DNA of 64,000 bases from Wurfbainia villosa (taxonomy: Eukaryota > Streptophyta > Magnoliopsida > Zingiberales > Zingiberaceae): contig CM045989.1 of NCBI GenBank assembly GCA_025175895.1, positions 135,731,272-135,795,271 on the forward strand. The letters are read 5' to 3'. A program made the position numbers and the translations under genes. The notes beneath the pieces were generated by a model that saw nothing but the letters and a program-made list of their open reading frames with translations, did not search any database and was not told the origin of the DNA. Of the stretch, positions 1 to 10,744 are shown one piece after another (positions within the stretch are counted from its first letter, which is position 1; each line of letters opens with the position of its first letter).

Positions 1-160
1 TGAGAGAAAGTTATAGAAATAAGATTGAGAAAGGAAATCACAGTGACCAAAAATCAATTTCGATTTACACAGGAAAGATTGACAATAAAAGTTATATATT
101 TTCTTAGAATTACCAAAAATATAAGAGGATAAAGATGTTAAGATGAATATGTGAACATAT
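1..160 (+). mobile_element. RTE-clade LINE fragment, left half
   Basis: Translation on the plus strand gives decayed reverse-transcriptase text typical of plant RTE LINEs: a VIEIRLRKE..VTKNQF segment, then, after an internal deletion near 120-130, the KMLR..ICEH segment that normally lies near the ORF end. The reading continues without a gap at 37,119 (RMDKIRNENIR), so the two pieces are one LINE copy split by the LTR that starts at 161. Stops are present and the copy is dead. Confidence 0.6.
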
Positions 161-1509
161 TGTAGGATCGTTGGCATCGGTAGGAGGAAGGGGGGGGGGA
201 TAGCAATTCGTCAATTTCATTGATGGAATTCGTCGAGCTTGTCTACGATCGTTAGTACGCAGTGAAAATACAAATACAAATCACAACACAAGTACAACAC
301 ATAGATTTAACATGGTTCGGAACCCTAGTTCCTACTCCACAGTCGAGCCCTAGCGAGCTCTAGTGATGCATACCACCACTAAATCTTCTCCTTCTCGGAA
401 ACAATCTAGAGGTGGAGAAACCTCTTACAATAGAGCTAACAACAATAACAACTAAATACAAGATGTAAATGAAATGAAGAAACAAGAACACTTTACACAA
501 ATGCCTTTGCTTTATTCTTGTTTTGGTTGTGTTGGAGAAACCCTAGAAGGTTGGAATGCAACAACACCTTGTCCTCTTTTCCTCCAAGAATCGGCGCCCA
601 AAAACGTCCGTAAGCCTCCTTCTTATAAGTCCCTTCGAAGCCTCAAAGATCTGATTTCGAATGTTGTAGCATAACGATCGCCTCACTAGTCGAGGCGTCA
701 CCTCGATTGATACCCCAATCGAGTCTGTCTTGCTTCTGATCAGCTATTTTCATACCTGTGCTGAAACCAGTCGAGGTGTCAGTCAAGTGATCCAATCGAG
801 GCGCCACCTCGACTCGCTCCTAGTCGAGACACTAGTCGAGTGCACCTTGCTTCTGTGCCTCCATCAGAATGACCAATCGAGGCGCCAATCGAGTGGTCCA
901 GTCGAGGCGCCACCTTGACTAGAGTTTAGTCGAGACGTTGGTCGATTGCTTCCATAGCACTATCTCGACTTCCCAATTCTCACCACCAGACTCCACCTCA
1001 CCAATCGAGGTGTCGCCTCGACTACAGCCCAGTCGAGGTGTTGGTCGAGGTCACCTTGCTTCTATTTGCCTACAAATGAAGCTCAGTCGACTGAACCAAA
1101 CTGGAAATCGACTGTTATACCTCAACACTGAGGTTTAACACTCCAAGTATGATCCCTTCCTACTCGATACTCATCGTAGGCCTAGATCTAAGCCTTCAAC
1201 CCACTTCCATCAGCCTTACAACTCCCGGATGCCTCGAGTCCGTGACTCTTTGTCCTTACGCTAGCCTTCAAGTGTTTCCATAAGCTATTTCATGCTCTAG
1301 GGTCTACCTTTGCCAAGAGGCCTCGCCTCCGGGACTTCCCCCTTTGCCAACCTCGATCTCCCTGATTAGTCAGGTCTTCCCTTGCCAAGAATCCTCGTCC
1401 ATGACTTCACTGCCAAGAGGTCACGCCTCCAGGACTTCACTGCCAAGACTCCTCGTCCGGAACTTCACTGGCAAAAGGTCATGCCTCCGGGACTTCACTG
1501 TCAAGACTC
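161..1509 (-). mobile_element. Outer copia-type LTR (left part), minus orientation
   Basis: It begins TGTAGGATCG and resembles element B's LTR in layout: a C/G-run near the tip, the block of CTCCACRGATTGAGC type with a 'CACCACT' string, then a palindrome-rich stretch and CCAAG/CTTGG repeats. It stops at 1,509, where element B begins, and resumes at 36,749: the text on either side of B joins smoothly and matches an internal repeat of the same LTR near 1,446. No internal region or second LTR was found, so it may be a solo LTR of about 1.7 kb. Region 733-1,030 is dense in AGTCGAGGCG-type words instead of the AGTCGACTG words of B. Confidence 0.6.
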
Positions 1510-2781
1510 TGTTAGGACCTCGGTGGCCGCTAGAGGAGGGGTGAATAGTGTGTACGCGTTGCTTGACGAAATTTGATCGCGTTCGCCTCTACAACACTTG
1601 TTAATGCAGCAGAAATAATAATAATAATAATTAAAGACAACACAAGTACAATGCACAAGATATAATATGTTTCGGAACTGAATGGTTCATACTCCACGGA
1701 TTGAGCTCAAACAAGCTCTAGTGATGCGAACAACACCACTAATCACAAATACTCCTTCTCGACAACAAGTCGGAGGCAGAGAAATCTCTTACAAGTAATT
1801 ACAACAGTAATAAAGGAAATACAAGCAAAATACAACTGAAATGTAAAGAACACTTTACAAACTAGGTTTTGAGCACTTTGCTTGTTGGTTGCTTGGATGA
1901 GGTTGAAGAGCCCTGAAATGCACCTGCACTTCGCCTTCAAATCGCCTCAATAAAGCTCCCAAAGAACCATTTGTCAAATCTTCCACAAACAACTCCTTTT
2001 AACCTGCATCGGGCTAGATTTTCGCCTATCAGTCGACTGCCATAAGTCCCCAATCGACTGTCAATACTATTGTTGTGAGACAATGGCTCAATCCATGCTG
2101 AAAAAATTCCAACGGGACTCTCATTAGTCGACTGCCAACATTGGCAGTCGACTGCTAGCGTCCGTAGTTGACCGCCCAATCGGCTACGGAGCATTCTATG
2201 CTCGCGACTAAACCATCAGTCGAATGCCATATATGGCAGTCGACTGTCATGCCTTTTCGTCCCTTAAACGACAGTCAAGCACTAGTCGACTCATAGCAGT
2301 CGAACCGACCCCAATCCCAGTCGACTGTTGAGTGTTGACTCGGTTGTCAAGTGTTAAAACACTTGACCAGTCGACTGTTACATAACCCCAGTCGACTGAC
2401 AACCTCAACCATGAGGTTTAACCCCAAGTATGATGTCCCCATAATTGCTAAACCACCCTTAACCTAGACCTAAGTCTTCTAGCCACCTCCATCAGCCTCA
2501 CGCCTATCGGATCCCTCCAAGTCATCCATGACTTGTTCATCCATACACTAGCCTTCAGGTGCTTCTATCAGCTATTGTCATGCTAATATGGTCTACACCG
2601 CCCAAACACATTGGACTTACGCTGCCAAGACTCCGCTTGGACTTTACGCCACCAACCATTGGACTTATGCTGCCAAGACTCCACCCTTGGACTTTACGCC
2701 GCCAATATTCCCCTTGGACTTTTCATGCCAAGACTCATGCTTGGACTTTTCCTTGCCAAGACCCAAGCTTGGACTTTTCAT
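1510..2781 (-). repeat. Element B 3' LTR, main part
   Basis: Starts TGTTAGGACC like the 5' LTR at 15,054 and aligns with it throughout. Region 2,030-2,400 carries at least eight AGTCGACT palindromes. Region 2,590-2,780 carries tandem CCAAG..CTTGGACTTT repeats. It is cut at 2,781 by element A; its last 96 bases lie at 9,189-9,284. Confidence 0.75.
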
Positions 2782-4233
2782 TGTTGGTGCAATCGGCCCA
2801 GGTCACGATTAACTAGGACTCGAGCTTGACTCGAGATATGTTTTGATGTTCGACAAAAATATATGACAATGTGATTATCATGGGAAAGTCCAAGTCTAGG
2901 GTACTTGGCATGGAAAGTCTAAGTGGGACACTTGGCATTTGGAAAAGTCCAACATGGGTTGGTAAGGAAAGTCCAAGCATGGGTCTTGGCATGGAAAGTC
3001 CAACATGGGTTGGCAAGGGAAAGTCCAAGCTTGAGTCTTGGCATTTGAGAAGTCCAAGGGGTTTGATATTGGCAGCGTAAAGTCCAAGCGGGAGTCTTGG
3101 CAGCATAAGTCCAATGGTTGGCAGCGTAAAGTCCAAGCGGAGTCTTGGCGGCGTAAGTCCAATGTGCCTTGGCGGTATAGACACCGTTAGCATGACATAG
3201 CCGATGGAAGCACCTGAAGGCTAGCGCGATGGATGAACAAGTCATGGATGACTTGGAGGGATCTGAGAGGCGTGAGGCTGATGGAGGTGGCTAGAAGGCT
3301 TAGGTCTAGGCTAAAGGTGGTTTAGCAAGTATGGGGGAACCATACTTAGGTTAAAACCTCATGTTTGAGGTGTGTCAGTCGACTGGTGTCATATGACAGT
3401 CGACTGGTGAGAGTCAACTAGGGTTTGACTACGGGATGTGTCCCAGCAGTCGACTGTCATCGCTTGGGAGTCGACTGATTAGATGAGCAGTCGACTAATC
3501 ACAAGATCAGTCGACTGATGCTCGGGTTTTGGGGCACAGAATGGAGTCTCACTTTCGCTACGGACGTGATCGTGATAAGCGATGATCGTGATGGTCATGA
3601 TCAGTCGACTGATGTCCTAGCCGTTGGATTTTTCCAGCGTGGATTACACCGTTGTCTCACAGCAATAGTGTGATCAGTCGACTGATGGTCCCGATCAGTC
3701 AACCGATCGGCTTTTTCCAACCCAGGCAGAAGATATAAATGGAGCTTGTGGAGGAGAAAAAGCCAAGCGGTTCTTGAGCATCCTTGGGGCGATTTGTTGC
3801 TGCAAATCAGGGTCTCCAAGGTCATTCTTCAAGCAACCAAAAGCAAGCAATCCAAAGGCATTCGTAAAGTATTTTCTTTACTTGTATTGCATTGTATTTC
3901 ATTATATTTGCTTGTTGTATTTAGTTTATTGTTGTAAACTATTGTACGAGGTTTCTTCGCCTCCGGATTGTTCCGAGAAGGAGTGTTTATTAGTGGTTGT
4001 GTGTGCATCACTAGAGCTCGTAGAGCTCGATCCGTGGAGTAGGAACCGTTCGATTCCGAACCACGTTAAATACTTGTGTGTTTGCGTGTTTGTATATTCG
4101 TTATTGCTTTATTATTATTATTCCGCTGCGCGCTAACGAAAATTGTAGACGAACACGCGAACGTATTCCATCGACGCATAGCACAACGCTATTCACCCCC
4201 CCCCCTCCTCTAGCATTCCAATGATCCCCTACA
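2782..4233 (+). repeat. Element A 5' LTR
   Basis: About 1,452 bp, from TGTTGGTGCAATCGG to CCCCTACA. Regions inside: 2,880-3,180 is a tandem array of AAGTCCAAG..CTTGGCA units; 3,366-3,690 holds eight AGTCGACT palindromes; 3,960-4,200 matches the right side of the 3' LTR. A TATA-like string (agatataaatgg, about 3,729) lies within it and recurs at the same place in the 3' LTR (about 8,789); it may be the element promoter. Confidence 0.75.
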
Positions 4234-4235
4234 AG

Positions 4236-4247
4236 TGGTATCAGAGC
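4236..4247 (+). other. Primer binding site (initiator tRNA-Met type)
   Basis: TGGTATCAGAGC lies two bases after the 5' LTR end. It is complementary to the 3' end of initiator tRNA-Met, as is usual in Ty1/copia elements. Confidence 0.8.
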
Positions 4248-4291
4248 CCGGGGCTCTTCAAGGTTTGACCGCCGCGAGAGAACGCTAGAGG

Positions 4292-5275
4292 GTGAAGATG
4301 GAATTCAAAGACAAGCTTAGATGGGACATCAACACTCCACCACTATATGACCGAGAAGACTTTCCGGCGTGGAGAGCAAGAATGGAGGCATTCTTGATGA
4401 TGGATATAGAGGATTGGTTCATCCTTGTAGAAGGCTTTGAACCCCCTCGGGATAAGAAGGGAAACGTCTTGAAGTTGAAGAAGTGGACACAAGAGCAACG
4501 TCTCAAGTTCAAGACCGAAGTCAAGGTAACAAAGCTTTTAGAAGATTTGATACCTAATGACATTTTGTTTAGCTTAGGTGAATTTCAAGATGCCAATGAG
4601 CTATGAGACAAATTGGCCAAGTTTCATGAGAAGCCTCACTTGGTACAAGTAGAAGAAGAAGAATCTTCATCGGCTCAAGAAGAGGAAGAATCATCATCAT
4701 CCTCACAAGCGAGTGAGGACTCGGAAGTTAAGAAGGAATCAACTTCCGGATTGGTGGAAGAAGAGGAGACCTCCACCTCTAGGATTGAGGGGGAGGAGAT
4801 TAGAGCATCTACACCGAAGCAATCTCAAGAAGAACCATCCACATCCGGTCGAGAAGAAGCTCAAAATTCCACCATTGACCTAGGTAACTCAAGCATTTCG
4901 GTTCAAAATAAAAATCATATAATTTACTTTGAGTGTAGGGAAAATGGGCATTACAAGAGCAAATGCCCAAAGAGAATAAGAAAAGCTCCACCGGCACCAA
5001 AAGTTAAGAATGTCGGTCCCCCGACAATTAAAAGCAAGAAGCAAGTGATTTTCTTCAAATGCCGACAACCGGAACACTACCGGAATCAATGCCCAAAGGG
5101 GGAGAAAAAGACTCAAAGGGGAGCTTCACAAATAGGGGGAGCCTCTAAGGCAAACCCTAAGGTATATCTAAATAATGCTCCTTCTAATTTAAATGTTAAA
5201 AAGCATGCTAGGAATTTCAATTCACTTGCTATCTATCATGAAAAGCATGCTAGAAACAATGAATATTGTTTATGA
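4292..5275 (+). pseudogene. Element A gag-like ORF (interrupted)
   Basis: The ATG at 4,292 opens a Sirevirus-like Gag: an N-terminal block with W-rich text (DIEDWFILVEG, then LIPNDILFSLGEF), an acidic/serine-rich linker (4,640-4,860), and two retroviral-type zinc knuckle remnants near 4,923 and 5,052. An in-frame TGA at 4,604-4,606 splits it. In both knuckles the first cysteine is replaced (by Tyr and by Phe), so zinc binding is doubtful. The frame closes at 5,275. The counterpart in element B (14,987 downward) has the same domain order. Role by family: capsid protein of virus-like particles. Confidence 0.7.
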
Positions 5276-5443
5276 GCCAAGAAAGTCAACCTTAGGAATA
5301 AGAAGAAATTTGGGACTAATGTCCCTAAAAATATCTTATCTAAGGACAAACCTAGGTCAAACAATTCTAGATCAATTCTACCTAGGGAGACAATTAGAAA
5401 GGTACAAGAACACCTAGGTCTTAATCCTAAATAGACTAGGCAT

Positions 5444-6012
5444 ATGCCTAGAAAGAACCATGCCCAAGGATTAAATCAAAATTCTAAAATTGAGCAATTA
5501 GAATTAGAAAACCAAGCATTGAGATCAAGGCTTGAGAAATTAGAAAAGACCCTAAATAAGATGCAAAATCAATTTCAGGGTCTGATGGTCAAAGTCAAGG
5601 GTCAAGATCTCAAAGTCAACACCTAGGACCTAAAAGACAAAAGTCAACCAAGGGCAAGCAAAGTTTGGGTCACAAACCTAAGCCTAAGGTGGCTTATCAT
5701 AGTGTTCCATTTGATTATGGAACACAAACTAGGTCTAGGAAGACCAAGGTCAATAGGGAAGTCATCCCTAGAGTTGACCAAGGTATGTGCCTAGTGGCTA
5801 GGGTTTCAAGGAAACCTAGGAAAGCCACTAAGAAGGTTGCAAGGGGAGTTACCCCTAGAGTCAACCTAGGCAAGGTCCAAATGACCAAGGCTACTAAGCC
5901 TAGGAGAGTCATTAGGAAGGTATCTAGGGAGGTTATCCCTAAGGAATACCTAATTAACCCTAGGAGCTCAAATAGGTTTTGGGTTCCTAAGAGCGTGATT
6001 GATTCACGCTAG
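5444..6012 (+). pseudogene. Element A coiled-coil and basic C-terminal Gag segment
   Basis: Two adjacent open stretches. 5,444-5,626 has a heptad-like coiled coil (IEQLELENQALRSRLEKLEK). 5,665-6,012 is very basic, about 115 residues, with a motif of the type R-(E/G)-V-(I/T)-P-(R/K) appearing three times and a terminal WVPKSVIDSR followed by a stop. Element B has the same basic ORF at 13,323-13,679, so the segment is a shared component of this family. Sirevirus Gag proteins usually carry a coiled coil and end in a WVPK-type motif before the protease, so this is probably the Gag C-terminus. Here a stop replaces the transition into pol. Confidence 0.6.
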
Positions 6013-7834
6013 ATGGGGTTAGGGTGTGTCAACTTTAAATGGAAGGGTAGTTAACTTAACCATGGTAAATGTGACACTTTAGATTATTTTCAAGGTTATG
6101 GATACCTTGGAAATAGATTTGATCTTATGATCATAAAAGATTTTAGGATGTGCCAATACATTCTTGGAATTATAAAAATCAATTAAATTGGCACAATTTA
6201 GGATTAGAAGTCATAGTGTGCCACTTTGGGTTTTTGGCACAATAGGGAGAAAAGTAATAATATGGTAAAATATATTTAATTATATCAAATGACAACTAAT
6301 ATTAAAATTTAGGTATTATTATACCTATACTTTTTGTATGTCATGCTTTGTTTATCATATAATATGTCATGACATCACGTTTATTTTTATCATTTATATA
6401 TCATGATCATGTTTAGGATTAAGGACTAATGTCATGTGTTTTTAGATTTAATCATATGCCATGACATCATGATCATTGGCCACGCTTAATTATTGCTATC
6501 ATTATGTCATGATCATTTCATGCATTTAAATTGATTAAAATTGATTTAAGGACAATGACATGACTTGGAATCCCATTTATAAGGGAATCAAGTAGAGTTG
6601 CCTTAGAAAAATATATGAAACCCTAGATTAGAAGAACAAAACCAACATCTCACATTACATTGACATGTATGTGTATTTATACACCCTAGATACATGTAAG
6701 ATGCTAGGATATGAGTTAAGTTCAAGGTGCATAGTTTTTACATCTAGATGAACTTAAACTCATCTTAACTTATTGGTGGATCATTGGGAAAGCTTATGTA
6801 CAAGTCATGTACATTGAGCCCAAGGAATATGATCCAAAATAAGGTTTTGAAAATATTTTAAAATCTTTTTGAAAAACCTTGGTGAAGTCTATCTTTTGAT
6901 AGCAATCACCATTGATGAGATTGAAACAAAGTGAGCTAAAACTTTGAAGTTTTTATTCACTTTTAGATTTTGTATCAATTTCGATATTTTATGAGTAAAA
7001 TATTTTTCTATCATTTTTCACCCATTATATTAACTATAAGTAATATACGTATGAATTTTCATGATTTTTCGATATACGTAGAATTACTTGTGATTTTTCA
7101 AACTTCATTTCTGATAATTGAAATTCTCAGTCGACTGATCTGGGTGATCGATCGTGATGAAATTCTGATCAGTAGTGAGAGAGTCGACTTCAATCGATTT
7201 CGGGAAAACAAGATTTGTTTAGCCTATGTTCAGCTACGGTTAAGGTCCCTAACCACTTCTAACCCTAGGATATGCTTTGGGAAGCATTATAAAGGGTGAA
7301 AATTCATTGGATATGGATTAGGAGAGGTGTTAGGATAATGTATCAAATTTATGGTATAGGAAAGTTCATGTTTGAACTTTGAACCTTATTTTTGATGATT
7401 TAGAGTTCCTATTGTCTTAGGGACTTCCCAAGGACATTGTTGGTGCAATGGTCAAAGGGGAGCAAGCCTTTAGGGGGAGATATCCATTATGAGATGATGG
7501 ATGCTATTTTTTCTCATGAGGGGGGAAAAGGGTTTTTTTTTTTATATACCCAATTTGGAAATTGGGAGAGTGTATAGGATTGTCTCTCTTGAGTGATATG
7601 AGACTTATCACTAGGAAGATCATAGGCATCCTAGGTATTTTTGAACCAAGGGGGAGATTATAAGATCTCATTGGGACATGAGACATTGACCTCCTTGGAG
7701 AAAACCTTTTTGATGTTAGTCAAAAAGGGGGAGAATTTATTGGGAAAATAACATCAATTGGGAAAATTGATGGGGATGTTTGGTTTGAGTTAGATTGTCT
7801 AACTCAATGATTTATTTGGTTTTTGTCAAACATC
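6013..7834 (+). other. Element A noncoding spacer
   Basis: AT-rich (especially 6,060-7,120) with repeated TGTCATGACATCATG / ATGATCATG words around 6,340-6,500. I see no protein signature. The left part matches element B at about 12,960-13,320 and the right part matches about 9,300-10,740, both inverted. Pol would be expected here in an autonomous element. Confidence 0.6.
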
Positions 7835-7848
7835 AAAAAGGGGGAGAT
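7835..7848 (+). other. Polypurine tract of element A
   Basis: AAAAAGGGGGAGAT sits directly before the 3' LTR start TGTTGG. The same string appears at the equivalent place in the Sirevirus element (34,216-34,228). Confidence 0.8.
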
Positions 7849-9188
7849 TGTTGGTGCAATCGGCCCAGGTCACGATTGACCAGGACTCGAGCTTGACTCG
7901 AGATATGTTTTGATGTTCAACAAAAACATATGACAATGTGATTGTCATGGAAAAGTCCAAGTCTTGGGTACTTGGCATGGAAAGTCCAAGTGGGACACTT
8001 GGCATTTGGGAAAGTCCAACATGGGTTGGTAAGGAAAGTCCAAGCATGGGTCTTGGCATGGAAAGTCCAACATGGGTTGACAAGAGAAAGTCCAAGCTTG
8101 AGTCTTGGCATTTGAGAAGTCCAAGGGGTTTGATATTAGCGGTGCAAAGTCCAAGCGGGAGTCTTGGCAGCATAAATCCAATGGTTGGCGGCGTAAAATC
8201 CAAGCAGAGTCTTGGCGGCGTAAGTCCAATGTGCCTTGGCGGTGTAGACACCGTTAGCATAACATAGCCGATGGAAGCACTTGAAGGCTAGCACGATGGA
8301 TGAACAAGTCATGGATGACTTGGAGGGATCCAAGAGGCGTGAGGCTAATGGAGGTGGATAGAAGGCTTAGGTCTAGGCTAAGGGTAGTCTAGCAAGTATG
8401 GGGGAACCATACTTGGGCTAAAACCTCATGTTTGAGGTGTGTCAGTTGACTAGTGTCATATGGCAGTCGACTGGTGAGAGTCAACTAGGGTTTGACTGTG
8501 GGATGTGTCGATCATTGCCGAGCTTGGGAGTCGGTGATTGGATGGCAATGATCGAGATCTTGTGATCGATCGGTGATGCTCGGTTTTGGGGCGAGAATGG
8601 AGTCTCACTCGACCGGCGGTCGTGATCGGTGATAAGCGAGCGATCGTGATGGTCATGATCAATCGACTGATGTCCTAGCCGTTGGATTTTCCAGCGTGGA
8701 TTACACTGTTGTCTCACAGCAACAGTGTGATCAATCGACTGATGGTCCCGATCAGTCGACTGATAGGCTTTTTCCAGCCCAGGCAGAAGATATAAATGGA
8801 GCTCGTGGAGGAGAAAAAGCCAAGTGGTTCTTGAGCATCCTTGGGGTGATTTGTTGCTGCAAATCAGGGTCTCCAAGGTCATTCTTCAAGCAACCAAAAG
8901 CAAGCGATCCAAAGGCATTCGTAAAGTGATTTCTTTACTTGTATTGCATTGTATTTCATTATATTTGCTTGTTGTATTTAGTTTATTGTTGTAAACTATT
9001 GTACGAGGTTTCTCCGACTCCAGATTGTTCCGAGAAGGAGTGTTTATTAGTGGTTGTGTGTGCATCACTAGAGCTCGTAGAGCTCGATCCATAGAGTAGG
9101 AACCGTTCGATTCCGAACCACGTTAAATACTTGTGCGTTTGCATATTTGTATATTCGTTATTGCTTTATTATTATTATTCCGCTGCGG
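7849..9188 (+). repeat. Element A 3' LTR, right end deleted
   Basis: Aligns with 2,782-4,141 but lacks the final part that ends in CCCCTACA. After CCGCTGCG the sequence switches to the tail of element B's 3' LTR. Region 8,500-8,640 differs from the partner LTR in a scrambled way limited to palindrome-rich patches. Confidence 0.72.
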
Positions 9189-9284
9189 ACATTAATAATA
9201 CTCGACATTAATGTTAAACACCAAAACATTACTCGAGTCAAACTCGAGTCTGGTCAATCGTGACCTGGGCTGATTGCACCAATA
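9189..9284 (-). repeat. Element B 3' LTR, terminal piece
   Basis: The inverse of the LTR tip (TATTGGTGCAATCAGCCCAGG on the minus strand). It supplies the end missing from 1,510-2,781. The terminal base pattern is changed (CCAATA for CCAACA). Confidence 0.65.
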
Positions 9285-9300
9285 ATCTCCTCCTTTTTTA
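9285..9300 (-). other. Polypurine tract of element B
   Basis: The minus strand reads TAAAAAAGGAGGAGAT directly before the LTR. It is a one-base variant of element A's tract. Confidence 0.7.
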
Positions 9301-10744
9301 TGTTTGACAAAAACACCCTTGATTTAGGCCCCTAACTCAAATTCCTTTACCAATTTTCCAAATTGATAATTCTAACATTCTCCCATTAATTCTCTCCCTT
9401 TTTGTCATACATCAAAAAGGTTCTCTCCAAGGAGATCAATGTCTTATATCTCAATGAGATCTTATAATCTCCCCCTTGGTCCAAAACACTTAGGATGTCT
9501 TCGCTCTTCCTAATGATAAGTCTCATATCACTTAAGAGAGACAATCCTACAAACTCTCTCAATTTCAAAATTGGGCATCTTAAATTCCCATTTCTTTCCC
9601 TCATGAGGAAGAATATACATCCATCATCCCAAGATGAATACCTCCCCCTAAAGGCTTGCTCCCCCTTGACCATTGCACCAATAATGCCCTTGGGAAGTCC
9701 CTAAGCCAATAAGAACACTAAACCATCAAAAATTAAGGTCCAAAGTTCAACATTGAACTTTCCAACACCTTAAAATTGATACACACCCTAACAACTCTCC
9801 TAATCCATATCCAATGGATTTTCACCCTTTCTAATGCTTTCCAAAGCATATCCTAGGGTTAGGAGTGGTTAGGAAACCTTACCATAACTGAAATTGAGTT
9901 AAACAAACTTTATTTATCCGAAATCAGACCTGGCAGTCAACTCCTTACAGTCACCAATTCGACTGTCATTCATCAATCGACTGCCATTAATTGGCAGTCG
10001 ACTGATAACTAAAACTATCCATTTTCAGTTTCAAAAATTAAGTTTTGAAAAAGCATAAGTAATTCTACTTATTTTGAAAAATCGTGAAAATTCATACGTA
10101 TATTATTTATAAGCAATACAATGGGTGAAAAATATGTGGAAAATAATTTACCCATAAAATAGTGAGTTTGATAGAAAGTTCAAAAATGAGAAAAACTTCA
10201 TTGTTTTGAGCTCACTTTGTATCAAAATTATCAATGGTGACTTCTATCAAAAGATATACTACACCAAGATTTTTCAAAATGATTTTGAAATAGTTTTAAA
10301 ATCTTATATTGAACCATGGTCTATGTGCTTGATGCACATGACTTGTACATAAGCTTTCCTTATGATTCATCCATGGTATAAGTTGAGTTTAAGTTCATCT
10401 AGATGCAAAAACTATGCACCTTGAACTTAACTCATTTTCTAACATTTTACATATGTCTAGGGTGTATCAATCAATACACACACATGTCAATGTGATGTGA
10501 GATGTGGATTTTGTTCATCCTAAACTAGGATTTCATACATTTTCTAGGACAATACTACTTGATTCCCTTGTACATGAGACTTTAAGTTATGTTATAGTCC
10601 TTAAATAAATTTTAATTACTTTAAATGCATGAATGATCATGACACAAATGATAGCATAAATAAACATTGTCAATGATCATGATGTCATGGCATAAAGATA
10701 AAATCTAAGCATACATGACATTTAGGGATGAAATAGACTATAGG
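9301..10744 (-). other. Element B noncoding spacer, 3' side
   Basis: Matches element A 6,420-7,830 in inverted orientation, including a block with AGTCGACTG words (9,930-10,010) and AT-rich text with ATGATCATGATGTCATG words near 10,670. No protein signature is visible. Confidence 0.55.

Larger units (their letters stand above)
2782..9188 (+). mobile_element. Element A: gag-only copia-type (Sirevirus-related) retrotransposon
   Basis: Layout left to right: 5' LTR 2,782-4,233, PBS 4,236-4,247, broken gag 4,292-5,275, coiled-coil and basic ORFs 5,444-6,012, noncoding spacer, PPT 7,835-7,848, and 3' LTR 7,849-9,188 lacking its last ~115 bases. It sits in the 3' LTR of element B. The 5' flank is clear (ttcat at 2,777-2,781), but no matching duplication exists on the right because of the deletion there. 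No polymerase ORF is present. It is colinear with B in gag, basic ORF and AT-rich spacer but lacks B's passenger segment. Confidence 0.72.

Noticed and set aside
2559..3245. Overlapping ORFs of 70-126 codons on both strands
   Set aside because: They arise because the CCAAG/CTTGG tandem repeat is open in several frames; similar ORFs recur in each LTR copy (7,826-8,260, 36,279-36,622).
4236..4247. TGGTATCAGAGC strings as parts of tRNA genes
   Set aside because: Each lies directly next to an LTR end (also 15,040, 23,948, 27,869) and is complementary to a tRNA 3' end, so they are primer binding sites.
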